Origin: CBDDDW01 sp965226805
Lineage (GTDB): Bacteria; Chloroflexota; Dehalococcoidia; Lucifugimonadales; JAGWBF01
Assembly (NCBI GenBank): GCA_965226805.1
Contig: CBDDDW010000029.1
Coordinates: 397,143 to 461,142, forward strand
DNA length: 64,000 bases
Direction of reading: 5' to 3'
Made by a program: the position numbers and the translations under genes. This document shows positions 1 through 9,417 of the stretch, piece after piece. The notes below the pieces were generated by a model that saw only the letters and a list, made by a program, of their open reading frames with translations, did not search any database and was not told the origin of the DNA. Position 1 is the stretch's first letter. Each line of letters begins with the position of its first letter.

Positions 1-90
1 CTCTAAAGGAAGTATCTCGGAACTACGGCGGCTTCCTATCAGGGATCTCAGCGGAAAATGGAAGTCGCTTCCGATCTCTCTCACCGACAC
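1..90 (-). CDS. Partial CDS, N-terminus only (possible PLP-aminotransferase-like LPS protein)
   Basis: A 30-codon open frame runs off the left edge on the minus strand, starting at a GTG at 90 (alternative GTG at 84). It begins 27 bases after the stop of the formyltransferase upstream, in the same frame, so it is probably the next gene of the polysaccharide operon. The first residues, VREIGSDFHFPL, recall the N-termini of DegT-like proteins in LPS clusters, but this is from memory and too short to assign. No function is claimed. Confidence 0.4.
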   Translation of the reverse strand, partial: MSVREIGSDFHFPLRSLIGSRRSSEILPLE

Positions 91-117
91 AGCTGGCGCC
101 CTGCCTTTAAGCGATTC

Positions 118-1044
118 TCACGGCCCATGGTCATCTCCGAAGCAAGTCTCTCCTGGCACAAGTCTGAGCTCAGAGACCAACTGGTCGAGAGGGAGTATCT
201 TTCTTACTTCGTCGCGGAGTTCCTGAATGTCCACGGAGTGACCCCCGGTTCCCACACGGATGGCATCATCCATGACCATCGTGACACGTCCTGGATTTAT
301 CACGCCGTCGTCGACAACTCTGATTCTTGATACCAGGAGGGTCTTGTCCTGGAGGTTCGTTTTGGCCATGGGCCATGGGAACGTCAGTGCGCGGACGAGG
401 TTGGCTATCCGCCAGGCGCTGTCATTCCAGTTGATTACACGTCGGATTTCCAGAGGATCAAAAGACTTAGGCTGTTCGTATTCCGCTACGGTATTATGCG
501 TCGCTAGTTCAGTCAACAGTTGTCCTAGCAGACTGGCGCCGTGGGAATAGAGTCTATCGGTCAAAGAAACGACTGTGTCGTCGGGAGAGACAACCTCGAT
601 CCTTTGCGCCACTATGGGCCCCGTATCTATCCTTGTGTCCATTCTATGAAGCGTCACACCGACGTTCTTTTGGCCGTCCATGATGGCGTACAGATCGGGA
701 TGTAAGCCGCGGTATTCGGGCAGCGCCGAAGGGTGCAAGTTGAACGTCCCGAGACGAGGAGCCTCTATTTCCCTTTTCCTTAGTATCCGATTGCATCCTA
801 AAGAGATTCCTACATCTGCCTGAGATGCCAGGCCTATCAGATCTTCAGTACCGATATCGTCGCTATCCAGCACGGTAACGCCAAATCTTTTGGCATGCTC
901 TTTGGGGTCTGCCAAATAGGGTAGAGGGGTTAGATCGGGTCCGCCAACGATCACTGAGACTACATCAGACCTGCTGAAAAGCTCTTCCAAACAAGCCCTA
1001 TGAATAAGTCTTGCACAAAGGCATATGCTTTTTAATGGATACAC
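118..1044 (-). CDS. Formyltransferase-fold protein (methionyl-tRNA formyltransferase-like)
   Basis: 308 residues. The N-terminal half is a formyl-transferase domain with the catalytic Asn-His pair in NLHPSALPEYRG and the catalytic Asp in RIDTGPI. A C-terminal FMT_C-like segment begins near INWNDSAWRIANLV. The family transfers a formyl group from 10-formyl-tetrahydrofolate to an amine. Placed last among many sugar genes, it more likely formylates an amino sugar (as ArnA, VioF or WbkC-type enzymes do) than Met-tRNA. It starts at GTG. This is one of three formyltransferase-fold genes in the cluster. The substrate cannot be read from sequence. Confidence 0.82.
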   Translation of the reverse strand: MYPLKSICLCARLIHRACLEELFSRSDVVSVIVGGPDLTPLPYLADPKEHAKRFGVTVLDSDDIGTEDLIGLASQADVGISLGCNRILRKREIEAPRLGTFNLHPSALPEYRGLHPDLYAIMDGQKNVGVTLHRMDTRIDTGPIVAQRIEVVSPDDTVVSLTDRLYSHGASLLGQLLTELATHNTVAEYEQPKSFDPLEIRRVINWNDSAWRIANLVRALTFPWPMAKTNLQDKTLLVSRIRVVDDGVINPGRVTMVMDDAIRVGTGGHSVDIQELRDEVRKILPLDQLVSELRLVPGETCFGDDHGP

Positions 1045-1081
1045 TGTCGATACCCTACCCTGTTACTCAACTAGAGCGGTG

Positions 1082-2284
1082 TTAGGCCGATTCCTGAGCG
1101 GCCGGGTGGAAGTCGCCATCATAAAATCGCTTCTGAACAAGAGAAGGACCGAGCTCTACCGTGCTAAGGACGTCTGTAATTTTCTCTGACGAGTCGATGT
1201 CCTGGTAAGGTGACTGGCCGCATTTTGCCACGAACTCCGGGTCCTCCATGTGGTCAAAAACGAAACGAACGGCCCGCTCGATCTCCTCCCTGCTATAGTC
1301 CACATCTATAAGATTCCCGCCGCGGTCTCTTCCTTGCTGACGGGTACCCACATTGATCGCAGGCAAACTCAGGCTGGGCGCCTCCGTGAGGGCACTGCTG
1401 GAGTTCCCTATCATGACACTGGCAACGCTTAACAGGCCCGCGTATGCTCGTCGCGGGAGGCTTTTGAAAGTCCGCAGGTGAGGCAGGTGACGGTACCCAT
1501 TGATGACCTTTATCATCCCCCGACCTCCGGCATCGGCGTTGGGGTAGATAACTACTGTCTGCTCCTGAAGACTCACTACGGCCTCCATGGTCTCACGCAT
1601 GTGTAGGGGAGCTGCATCCACCTTCGTGGTGACTGGGTGCTGGAGCACCAGTAGGATACGCCGGGATAGGTCCAGCCCGAGCGTCTGTGCCAACTCTTCT
1701 CTCGGCATGTCCAACTCAGCCTTAAGATTGGTGCCGGGTGTGCCCACCACGTGAATTCTCCAGGGGTCTTCCCCCATACTCAGAATCCTGTTGGCGCTAC
1801 GCTCAGTTTCCGCGAAGTGGATGTGGGCAAACTTGGTGATGGCGTGGCGAATGCTCTCGTCAATCATGGTTCCGGTAACATCGCCGCCGGAGCTATGGGC
1901 TACGGGGATATTCATGTGAGCTGCCGCGATGGCGGCGGCGAGAGATTCTCCGCGGTCGCCGTCTAGAAACACGATGTCCGGCCGGCTGGTTTGAAATGAT
2001 TCTACCATTCCAAGAATGGCGGTACCGATAGACCTGGCCATGGCTGCGGTGGTATCCTCGGGCTCCAGCATGTCCACTCTGTGACTAATCTCAAAGCCGT
2101 CCTTCTCCACGTCGCGGACCGTATTTCCGAACTCCTCCAACAAATGCATTCCGGTTACCAGCAGGGTAAGGCGAAGTTTGGGGTGCTGGTCTATCGCTCG
2201 AAGGGTGGTTCGCATCAGGCCGTAGTCCGCCCTGGTCCCGGTGATGTACATAACGTGGCGTGCGCTATGTTGTGTGGCTGTCAT
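1082..2284 (-). CDS. neuC: UDP-N-acetylglucosamine 2-epimerase (hydrolysing), NeuC/LegG family
   Basis: 400 residues with the GT-B epimerase fold. GTRADYG sits at residues 16-22 and a nucleotide-binding motif GNSSSALTEAP occurs in the C-terminal domain. NeuC makes ManNAc from UDP-GlcNAc for sialic acid; the LegG relative acts on the 2,4-diacetamido sugar for legionaminic acid. It lies three bases downstream of a CMP-nonulosonate cytidylyltransferase (TGAGCGATG junction), so the two probably serve the same nonulosonic acid. Which substrate is used cannot be decided without phylogeny. Confidence 0.85.
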   Translation of the reverse strand: MTATQHSARHVMYITGTRADYGLMRTTLRAIDQHPKLRLTLLVTGMHLLEEFGNTVRDVEKDGFEISHRVDMLEPEDTTAAMARSIGTAILGMVESFQTSRPDIVFLDGDRGESLAAAIAAAHMNIPVAHSSGGDVTGTMIDESIRHAITKFAHIHFAETERSANRILSMGEDPWRIHVVGTPGTNLKAELDMPREELAQTLGLDLSRRILLVLQHPVTTKVDAAPLHMRETMEAVVSLQEQTVVIYPNADAGGRGMIKVINGYRHLPHLRTFKSLPRRAYAGLLSVASVMIGNSSSALTEAPSLSLPAINVGTRQQGRDRGGNLIDVDYSREEIERAVRFVFDHMEDPEFVAKCGQSPYQDIDSSEKITDVLSTVELGPSLVQKRFYDGDFHPAAQESA

Positions 2285-2287
2285 CGC

Positions 2288-3022
2288 TCAGACCTTCAGG
2301 GCCCAGCTCATCGCGCATTCTGCGATGCGCAAGTCCAGGGGCGAGTCTATGTCCAGCGAGTACAGGCGGTCCATCATGTAAGGGACGCACCGCTTGGGGA
2401 AGAGAGTGTGGTCCCGCATGAGAACAGAGGTCAGCACCAGATAGATAGCACCGTTGACATAGTAGAACTCGGGGAAATCCTGACGCCGGCTGAGTGCCTT
2501 GGGCCGGTCAAATGCGAGCCGAATCTCCTCGCCTGCCAGGGAGATGAGCTCGTAGGGGTGCTCTTTCACCTCACAGACACTCATGACACCGTCGAAGTCG
2601 CTCTTTCGAAACTCGGCCACGGCCTCGTCGATGTGCCACGTCTGGCGCAGCGGGGAAGTCGGTTGTAACAACATGACCGCCGCGTTCGGCATATCCTCCT
2701 GATCCTCCATCCAGGTGACCGCGTGCTCCACGACTGAGACCATGGGAGCTGTGTCTGTTGCCAGTCCGGAAGGGCGGGTAAAAGGTACCATAACACCGGC
2801 CTTGCGCCCCAGGTCGGCGATTTCAGGGTCATCGGTGGATAGGACGACCCAGTCCAGTTCCCGGCTGCCCAGCGCGGCTTCGAACGTGTGCTCGATCAAG
2901 GGCTTTCCGGCGAAGGGGGCAAGATTCTTTCGCGGAATGCCCTTGGACCCGCCTCGGGCGGGGATCAACCCCAGGATCTTCGCATGACGGTTGTCCTCTT
3001 TACTATCGGTCGGGAGGGTCAC
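2288..3022 (-). CDS. CMP-nonulosonic acid cytidylyltransferase (NeuA/LegF family)
   Basis: 244 residues. The signature IPARGGSKGIPRKN (about 20-33) binds CTP, followed by the usual STDD loop and the LQPTSPLR motif. It activates a nonulosonic acid (sialic, legionaminic or pseudaminic) to its CMP form for a glycosyltransferase. It starts at GTG. A second cytidylyltransferase (18656-19387) resembles PseF, so this copy most likely serves the other nonulosonic acid, together with the NeuC-like gene directly downstream. Confidence 0.87.
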   Translation of the reverse strand: MTLPTDSKEDNRHAKILGLIPARGGSKGIPRKNLAPFAGKPLIEHTFEAALGSRELDWVVLSTDDPEIADLGRKAGVMVPFTRPSGLATDTAPMVSVVEHAVTWMEDQEDMPNAAVMLLQPTSPLRQTWHIDEAVAEFRKSDFDGVMSVCEVKEHPYELISLAGEEIRLAFDRPKALSRRQDFPEFYYVNGAIYLVLTSVLMRDHTLFPKRCVPYMMDRLYSLDIDSPLDLRIAECAMSWALKV

Positions 3023-3031
3023 GGCTTGGAC

Positions 3032-4042
3032 CTAAGGTGGTTTTGGGGCATTGTAGTGTCTTGGATGGGCATAATCGGAGATTGTGCCACCCTCCAGGGC
3101 TTCTCGAATCTCCCGGACGCCGTCCTCAACAGAATGCTGCACTCGGTAGCCCAGGACGTTGGTTATCTTGTCGAAGGACACGTAGTAGTCCCGCAGGTCG
3201 GGCGCCTGGGGGATGGTTTCCACCTCGATCTCGTGAAACACGGACCGTACCGTCTCCCCTATCGGTCCGATCTGGAGATTTTGTTCATTAGAGCCGACGT
3301 TGAAGACTTCTCCGCCGACGGCTCCCTGGGGCGCATCAAGACTCATTACGTAGGCCCGAGCCGCGTCCGCTACGTGCACCAACGGCCTCCATTGAGCCCC
3401 GCCGTGAATAGTAATCTTCTCATTGACGTAGGCGTTTAGCGCGAGAGTATTGACCACCAGGTCGAACCTCATCCTAGGGGAGAGCCCATAGATAGTGGCC
3501 ATGCGTAGAATCGTAGGCCTGAAGGTTTCGCCTAACAGTGATAGGATTTCCTTCTCCGCTCGCACTTTCAGGCGCCCGTACAGAGATATGGGATTCATCG
3601 GGGAGTCTTCGGACATGACCCCTTCCTGAATTCCGTAGGCGCTGTCGGTGGAGGCGAAGACGAAGCGTGGAACTTCATAGTAGCGGCTGGCTTCCGCGAC
3701 GGTTTTCGTGGCGATGAGATTGATGTCCACCGTCTCCTTGGGATCCCGGTCGCAGGCCGGCTCACCCACTAAGGAGGCGAGAAGGACAACGCCATAAGCG
3801 TCCTTTATACAAGCCGTCACATCCCCGATGTTTCGGATATCTCCTTTGGTGAACCGGAAGCTGGGATGAGAGCTCAGCTGGGCCAATGACTCCCAGCCGA
3901 AGGAGAGGGAATCGAATACTTCCACCGTGTATCCACGGTCCAGCAATTGTCTCGTCAGCACCGAGCCCAAATAGCCCGCGCCGCCCAGGATTACCACCCT
4001 CTGGTTGCTACGATCGTGCTGATTCATTTTCGAGGGACCCAT
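3032..4042 (-). CDS. NAD-dependent epimerase/dehydratase (extended SDR)
   Basis: 336 residues. The Rossmann motif GGAGYLG lies near residue 20, and the catalytic YGRLK (YxxxK) is present with the preceding ASTDSAYG serine region. It acts on a nucleotide sugar, but whether as epimerase, dehydratase or reductase is not visible. It overlaps the next SDR gene by 35 bp; the inner ATG at 4027 would reduce this to 20 bp. It is the last of three consecutive SDR genes, suggesting stepwise remodelling of one or more sugar nucleotides for this polysaccharide. Confidence 0.8.
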   Translation of the reverse strand: MGPSKMNQHDRSNQRVVILGGAGYLGSVLTRQLLDRGYTVEVFDSLSFGWESLAQLSSHPSFRFTKGDIRNIGDVTACIKDAYGVVLLASLVGEPACDRDPKETVDINLIATKTVAEASRYYEVPRFVFASTDSAYGIQEGVMSEDSPMNPISLYGRLKVRAEKEILSLLGETFRPTILRMATIYGLSPRMRFDLVVNTLALNAYVNEKITIHGGAQWRPLVHVADAARAYVMSLDAPQGAVGGEVFNVGSNEQNLQIGPIGETVRSVFHEIEVETIPQAPDLRDYYVSFDKITNVLGYRVQHSVEDGVREIREALEGGTISDYAHPRHYNAPKPP

Positions 4043-4955
4043 TCGGCGAGCTGAACCATTTGATAGTCTCCTCCAGGCCGGGTATTAGTTCCCACTCTGG
4101 GTTCCATCCCAGGATTGAGGAGATCCGAGTTATGTCGGAGGTGGAAGAGAGCACGTCCCCGGGTCGCGGCGGCACGAAGGTGTAGTCGCTCCGTGAGCCC
4201 ATGAGGCCGATGATTGTCTTCGCCAGGCTGTGGACCGAAACCGCCTTGGAAGTGCCTACGTTGAATATCCCGCAGACATGGCTTTCCAGAGCCGCGAGGT
4301 TAGCCCTCACCACATCTGTCACGTATACGAAGTCCCGCGTCTGACTCCCGTCCCCGTATACGGTAAGTGCCTCGTTTTTGCCACTGGCGGAGATGAATAT
4401 GGGTATCACCGCGGCGTAATCGGACTGGGCATCCTGGCGTGGACCGTAGACGTTAAAGTACCGCAGCCCAGCGTAGCTGATCCCCATGCGTTGGTGGAAC
4501 CACTGAAGGAGGGACTCGCCTTCCAGCTTGGATTCGGCATAAGGACTCTTGGGCTGAGCCGGAGTGTCTTCCGAGCGGGGCGTGTCCGGAACGTCGGGAT
4601 AAACGGCCGAACTGCTGGAGAATATGAACCGCTTTACATTGTGCCGGGACGCGCTCTCGATCAGATTGTGAGTCCCCCGCACGTTAACGTCTCGACAGTC
4701 GGCGGGCCGCTCCATGCTTTCGGGGACGGACGTGAAGGCAGCCAGGTGGAAAACGGCGTCCTTGCCGCGGACGCACTGATCGACGCACGACGGATCGCGA
4801 ATATCACCAACCACCAGCTCGCATCCTCCCCCGAGGTTGCCCTGATCGCCCGTAGTGAGATTGTCCAGCACCGTCACGTCGTGGCCAAGTGTTATCAATG
4901 CCTCTACCAGGTGACTTCCAATAAATCCGGCGCCGCCAGTGACCAGGATATTCAT
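4008..4955 (-). CDS. NAD-dependent epimerase (UDP-glucose 4-epimerase-like)
   Basis: 315 residues from the ATG at 4955, which starts directly with MNILVTGGAGFIGSHLVEAL. An upstream extension to 5081 is open but would overlap the preceding gene and has no conserved sequence. The NAD-binding glycine motif, the SSSSAVYP serine stretch and YAESK (YxxxK) are all present, and the FNVYGPRQ and RDFVYVTDV motifs are typical of GalE-like hexose epimerases. It begins three bases after the preceding SDR stops. Probable role: C4 epimerisation of a UDP-sugar for the surface glycan. Confidence 0.84.
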   Translation of the reverse strand: MNILVTGGAGFIGSHLVEALITLGHDVTVLDNLTTGDQGNLGGGCELVVGDIRDPSCVDQCVRGKDAVFHLAAFTSVPESMERPADCRDVNVRGTHNLIESASRHNVKRFIFSSSSAVYPDVPDTPRSEDTPAQPKSPYAESKLEGESLLQWFHQRMGISYAGLRYFNVYGPRQDAQSDYAAVIPIFISASGKNEALTVYGDGSQTRDFVYVTDVVRANLAALESHVCGIFNVGTSKAVSVHSLAKTIIGLMGSRSDYTFVPPRPGDVLSSTSDITRISSILGWNPEWELIPGLEETIKWFSSPNGSLENESARS

Positions 4956-4957
4956 AG

Positions 4958-5917
4958 CTACCTTGAAGACTCCGGCTTGGAATCGAGCCCGGCCACCCTC
5001 ACGCCGGCGCCCATCTCCCGGTCCCGATACCAATCTATGTATTGGCGGAGCCCGTCTTCGAAGGTGGTCGAAGGCACCCATCCCAGCTCTTCTCTGGCCC
5101 GCTGGCTAATGCACTCTTTCCCGCTGAAATCGCCTGGACGGCTTTCAGTGTAGGTGATCTCCACATCACCGATTATCTTCTGAATTGTCTCCGCGATCCG
5201 GCGAATGGTTATTTTTTCGGTCCCGTCTAGATTGTAGGTCCTGTGAGCAGCATCGGGCTTAAGGGCCAAGACGTTGCCCTCTGCCAGGTCTTCCACGTAC
5301 ACGAAACGCCGGTATTGGGAGCCATCTCCAGCGAGGGTCAACGGCTCCCCGTTGAGGGCTTTCTTGACGAATATGGGGATAACGGCCCCTTCCCTGGCCC
5401 TGGGGCCATAGGGAATACCATATCTGAGAATGGTGCTTGCCACACCGTAGAGCTTGTCATAGCTTTGGCAATAGTATTCGGATGCAAGCTTGGTAGCCGT
5501 GTACAAATGAGACGGGGGATTCAAGGGGGTGTCCTCATCCACTACGTCGCCGTCCGCCTCGCTATACACCCACGTTGTGCTGCCATAGATCACCCTGGGG
5601 ACTCTGGTGCGCCGGGCTGCCTCTAGTACGCTTATGGTACCCCGCACGTTGATAGTCTCGGAGTAGTAGGGGTCTTCGTAAACGTCTTTGACGTCGGCAA
5701 TTGCCGCCAGGTGCAATACTGCGTCCATGGCCGCCATGGCGATTCGCAATGACTCCATGTCCAGGATGCTTCCTGGGATGAAGACGGCGTCGACTGGTGG
5801 CACCCGGTGCCTGACTACGGGCAGGTCGTAGATATAGGTCTCGATACCCCTCTTCAGCAGTTTCTCAACTACGTGGGAGCCGATGAATCCCGCGCCCCCA
5901 GTGACTAAAACTCGCAT
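4958..5917 (-). CDS. NAD-dependent epimerase/dehydratase (extended SDR)
   Basis: 319 residues from ATG 5917, preceded by a GGAG site five bases away; the longer frame to 5962 would overlap the aminotransferase. It carries GGAGFIGSHV at the N-terminus, a ST(T) serine region, YTATK (YxxxK) and RFVYVEDLAEG, as in UDP-glucose 4-epimerase-type enzymes. Located between the DegT aminotransferase and another SDR, it probably prepares the nucleotide sugar for or after amination. Exact chemistry is not visible. Confidence 0.82.
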   Translation of the reverse strand: MRVLVTGGAGFIGSHVVEKLLKRGIETYIYDLPVVRHRVPPVDAVFIPGSILDMESLRIAMAAMDAVLHLAAIADVKDVYEDPYYSETINVRGTISVLEAARRTRVPRVIYGSTTWVYSEADGDVVDEDTPLNPPSHLYTATKLASEYYCQSYDKLYGVASTILRYGIPYGPRAREGAVIPIFVKKALNGEPLTLAGDGSQYRRFVYVEDLAEGNVLALKPDAAHRTYNLDGTEKITIRRIAETIQKIIGDVEITYTESRPGDFSGKECISQRAREELGWVPSTTFEDGLRQYIDWYRDREMGAGVRVAGLDSKPESSR

Positions 5918-5942
5918 CTTGACTCCGTTTCGATCGTTGCCA

Positions 5943-7184
5943 TCATTTGAGAAGTTCTTCATGGAGGGATTCGTTTAAGCACTCCACCACATAGAGCAGA
6001 TCCTCTTCGGTCAATCCGGGATACATCGGAAGGCACAGATGATGCCTACTGATGTATTCTGCCCCGGGAAAGCCGGTTTGAGAGACATCACACCCGCACG
6101 CCGGCCATCTGGTGCAGGGCACGGCGCCTCCGTCTTCAGGTCGCCTCCTGCCACAGTAGGTGTACTTTTGCCAGATGGGTTCGTTGTGACACAAGTCGGC
6201 GTAAACCTCACCGGGCAGGTTGACCCCGTACTTCTCGCGCATTAGGGTCTTTATTTCGGCCCGGTCATATTTAGGGTCCAAGTAGGCGACATATTTGTAG
6301 TACGACGAGGTAGTGTCGGGAGCTATAGTCATGGGGCGAACCCCCTCGAATCCCTTGAGCGCCTCGTCGTAGAAGCTTGCAATTCGGCGCCGGTCCCCGA
6401 GGAGGTCGGCGGCTTTCCTCATCTGCTGGACTCCCATGACCGCGGTGATCTCGCTGATGCGGAAGTTGTGGCCCATCTCGCTGATGTGATTTCCCATGGT
6501 CGGATTCTTGCCCTGATTCCTTATCATGGTCGCCAGCTCATACAAGTCATCGTCGTCGGTCGTAACCATCCCGCCTTCCCCCGTCGTGAGCGGTTTGGTG
6601 GGGAAGAAGGAAAAGGCTCCTGCAATGCCCAACGTCCCCGAGGAGCGGCCGCCAATGGTGGAGCCGTGTGAATGGGCGCAGTCCTCGACCAGGTGGAGGT
6701 TCTTCGACTCGCACAACGCCTTCAACTGGTAGTACTGTGGTGTGATGTTGCCGCCGATATGTACAAGTATCACCGCCCGAGTGTCCGCCTCGATGCGCCT
6801 CTGCACGTCGTCGACGTCGAGGCACAGTGACTCAGGGTCGGAGTCGGCGAAAATGACCCTGTTGCCCGCGTGCGCGGCTGCAAGGGCTGTGGCCGGGAAT
6901 GTGTTGGTGGGAACGATCACAGAAGCTCCCTCTACGCCCAATGACCTCAATATTATCTCCAGGGCAGCAGTGCAGCTATTGACGGCGACGGAGTGCCTGG
7001 CTCCCGTAAACTCGCAGAAGAGGGACTCGAACTCCCGGGTGTACTTCCCCAGATTCAGCATGCCCGACCCCAGGACTTCTTCCACTCCCTTTTGAAGGAA
7101 GTCGTAGTCATCCTGGTCGAATGGGATCCTCAGAATAGGAATATGACGATCTGGCACCAAATGTCCCTCGGTTTTCCCACTCAT
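5943..7184 (-). CDS. DegT/DnrJ/EryC1/StrS-family sugar aminotransferase
   Basis: 413 residues. PLP fold type I with the internal-aldimine lysine in FFPTKPLTTGEGG and the NSCTAALEIILR phosphate-binding turn. The family transaminates keto-sugar nucleotides at C3 or C4. It is distinct from the PseC copy at 20466-21668, so the cluster encodes two sugar aminotransferases. Its ATG overlaps the stop of the preceding gene (ATGA). With the NeuC/NeuA pair downstream it could act in a legionaminic-type branch, or make an independent amino sugar. Confidence 0.87.
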   Translation of the reverse strand: MSGKTEGHLVPDRHIPILRIPFDQDDYDFLQKGVEEVLGSGMLNLGKYTREFESLFCEFTGARHSVAVNSCTAALEIILRSLGVEGASVIVPTNTFPATALAAAHAGNRVIFADSDPESLCLDVDDVQRRIEADTRAVILVHIGGNITPQYYQLKALCESKNLHLVEDCAHSHGSTIGGRSSGTLGIAGAFSFFPTKPLTTGEGGMVTTDDDDLYELATMIRNQGKNPTMGNHISEMGHNFRISEITAVMGVQQMRKAADLLGDRRRIASFYDEALKGFEGVRPMTIAPDTTSSYYKYVAYLDPKYDRAEIKTLMREKYGVNLPGEVYADLCHNEPIWQKYTYCGRRRPEDGGAVPCTRWPACGCDVSQTGFPGAEYISRHHLCLPMYPGLTEEDLLYVVECLNESLHEELLK

Positions 7185-8599
7185 ACCAAAGAGTCCTGGC
7201 GTCTCTCAGTGACTTTCAGGTCGTCCATCATCTTAGGTAACATCGCGCGGAAGAGCTGATCTCCGATACGCCACTCGTAACGATGCCACGGCCAGAACCT
7301 GCTCAGCTCGTTCACTTGTCGTCGGCCCTGGGTGTAATGGTACCGCAACTCGTGCAACTTGAGCGCCACCCTAAGGGCGTAAGGAAGACCTTTAGATTTG
7401 ATGAGGTTTATAGCTAAGGGCGGTGGGGAATTTACATCGGCTGCTTCCTTGGCAACTCTGTCGATCTCCCGAGCGACCGAAGAGGTGGAGAACTCGCCAC
7501 GGGGGAAATCGAGCTGGTCTCGAAGCAAAGCCGCCAGTCCTGGATTTGATGTATCTGTACACGCGAGGCTGCCTTCAATGGCCGCTTCAAGGTAATCGGC
7601 CGCTTGTTTGATCGAAGGTGGGGTGTGAGCGAATTCCAAGAACGGCGGATTGTCGTAGGCTTTCTGTTTAGCCAGCCCAGGGAACGGGATGTTGACCAGC
7701 CTGTGGGTGCTGATGACTGGTTTCCCCGCGATGTAAGCTTGGATAGTGGTGGATGAGTTCCCCGGCACGACGATCGCCTCGACGGTGGCAAGCCACAGAG
7801 GGAACGGATTGAGTGAATCATCCATTATGAACTGCTCTCCGTACTTGTGCTGAAGGTAGGAATAGCTGGCGAAGTGCTCGAAGGGATGCTGGCGATACTT
7901 GGCGATTCGTCGCCTACTAAGTATCCACTCGTCGAGCAGGTCCAGATATACTCTGGCAGCTGCGAAATGCCACCAGAAAGGTTCTTCCGGGTTCCCATCC
8001 GCACCATCATGGGCATATCCGGTTCTGACTCCATCCAACAAATCAAATACCGAACGCTGGTCGAATACGTTGATTTGGGAGAAGCTTCCCACGAATCCCA
8101 CGCTGGGTGATTTCTCTGCACCAGCGAACTTCTCAAGCTGCAATTTGGGGTCGTAGATGTCGAACCGGGGACACCCCACCACGCACACGCGGACGTGATC
8201 CTGCAGGCTTCCTTCTTCCACCGACCGCTTGGCGGCCTCACCCCACATGAACGCTGTAGTGACATGCCGGGCGTACTCTCGAGCGACGGTTGGGTCTCCG
8301 TTGCCAAAAAAGTCAGCGCCGAAATCGAGATCGGAGACCGTCATCCCCTCCGTGGGCAATACGATCATCCGAGTGCGACGGGCCCGTTCCGCGAACTCCT
8401 CCGGCCCACTTACTCCGATCCAAGGGTATGGAACAGCCATGACGTCGGGCTGGAGGTGTTTGTAATACAGCCTGGTGGTTGCCCGGTTGGAAAGGAACAC
8501 CCGATTTCCAAGAACCCTTAACAATTTGGCGAGTATCACCATAGTGAGCGCGTCCCTGCGCCGGTCGTCCACATGAATCAGAATGATGGGTTTTCTCAT
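7181..8599 (-). CDS. Surface carbohydrate biosynthesis protein, GT-B glycosyltransferase-like
   Basis: 472 residues. It resembles the family annotated as surface carbohydrate biosynthesis protein, with an N-terminal Rossmann-like half (IILIHVDDRRRDALTMVIL) and a C-terminal half containing VPGNSSTTIQAYIAGKPV, like the donor-binding domain of GT-B enzymes. No signal peptide or membrane helix is evident, so it is probably cytoplasmic. It may be the glycosyltransferase that moves one of the CMP- or UDP-sugars made here, but this is an inference from fold and neighbours. Confidence 0.65.
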   Translation of the reverse strand: MRKPIILIHVDDRRRDALTMVILAKLLRVLGNRVFLSNRATTRLYYKHLQPDVMAVPYPWIGVSGPEEFAERARRTRMIVLPTEGMTVSDLDFGADFFGNGDPTVAREYARHVTTAFMWGEAAKRSVEEGSLQDHVRVCVVGCPRFDIYDPKLQLEKFAGAEKSPSVGFVGSFSQINVFDQRSVFDLLDGVRTGYAHDGADGNPEEPFWWHFAAARVYLDLLDEWILSRRRIAKYRQHPFEHFASYSYLQHKYGEQFIMDDSLNPFPLWLATVEAIVVPGNSSTTIQAYIAGKPVISTHRLVNIPFPGLAKQKAYDNPPFLEFAHTPPSIKQAADYLEAAIEGSLACTDTSNPGLAALLRDQLDFPRGEFSTSSVAREIDRVAKEAADVNSPPPLAINLIKSKGLPYALRVALKLHELRYHYTQGRRQVNELSRFWPWHRYEWRIGDQLFRAMLPKMMDDLKVTERRQDSLV

Positions 8600-8643
8600 T
8601 TTTCAGCGTGCCCTTCTAGGTGCATTCTGATTTTAACCGACGC

Positions 8644-9417
8644 TCAGCGGACATTTATTCCGTACCGCTTCATGAAGGCCTTGGCCTTGATGGGACTCTG
8701 GTCGGTAAAGTGGAACAAGCTGGCTGCGGCCACCGCGGAGGCGTGCCCATCGGTAATCCCTTCCACCAGGTCCCGAAGCTTGCCTACTCCCCCTGAAGCG
8801 ATGACTGGAATCGTTACCGCATCCGATACCATGCGGATCAAGGGCAGGTCATAACCCTCGCACGTCCCGTCCCGGTCTATAGACGTCAGTAGAATCTCTC
8901 CGGCCCCCGCATCGGCGGCCTTCCTGGCCCAGTCCACTGGATCGAGCCCCGTTGGCCGTGTGCCGCTATGGGAGTACACCTCCCAGCCACCGTTCCGTCT
9001 CCGACAGTCGATGGAGACCACGATGCACTGGCTGCCAAAGGAGCCGGCCGCCTCGCTGATGAAGCCGGGATTGCCGAGGGCGGCGCTGTTCACAGAGACC
9101 TTGTCGGCTCCCGCCTTTAGGAGGCCGCGGATGTCCTCCATTGTAGAGATGCCGCCGCCGGCTGTCAGCGGCATGAAGCACTCACCCACGACCTGGGCCA
9201 CCACGTTTCTGAGTTGCTCCGTACCCCTTCCCTCAATGGTAGCGTGCATATCCAGGTAGATGAGCTCGTCGGCCAGCTGGGCGTCGTACACCATCGGAGC
9301 CTTGACATGGTGGCCCACGTCATGGCCTAGGCCGTCCTGCACCGTCTGAAACTTGATGGTCTTGACCAGCCTGCCATTCTTCAGAAGCAGAGTTGGGATT
9401 AGACGGGTCTTCAGCAC
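8644..9417 (-). CDS. HisF-like cyclase subunit of sugar amidination system (WbuZ/HisF2 type)
   Basis: 257 residues, a (beta/alpha)8 barrel related to imidazole glycerol phosphate synthase HisF, with DG and SIDRDGT phosphate-binding motifs. The usual catalytic Asp near residue 11 (in CLDVKDGR of HisF) is Leu here (PTLLLKNGR), while the second Asp (VSIDCRR) is kept. This pattern fits the HisF paralogues that work with a WbpG/WbuX amidotransferase. It starts at GTG and overlaps the HisH-like gene. Likely role: channels ammonia to the amidotransferase for acetamidino-sugar formation. Confidence 0.85.
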   Translation of the reverse strand: MLKTRLIPTLLLKNGRLVKTIKFQTVQDGLGHDVGHHVKAPMVYDAQLADELIYLDMHATIEGRGTEQLRNVVAQVVGECFMPLTAGGGISTMEDIRGLLKAGADKVSVNSAALGNPGFISEAAGSFGSQCIVVSIDCRRRNGGWEVYSHSGTRPTGLDPVDWARKAADAGAGEILLTSIDRDGTCEGYDLPLIRMVSDAVTIPVIASGGVGKLRDLVEGITDGHASAVAAASLFHFTDQSPIKAKAFMKRYGINVR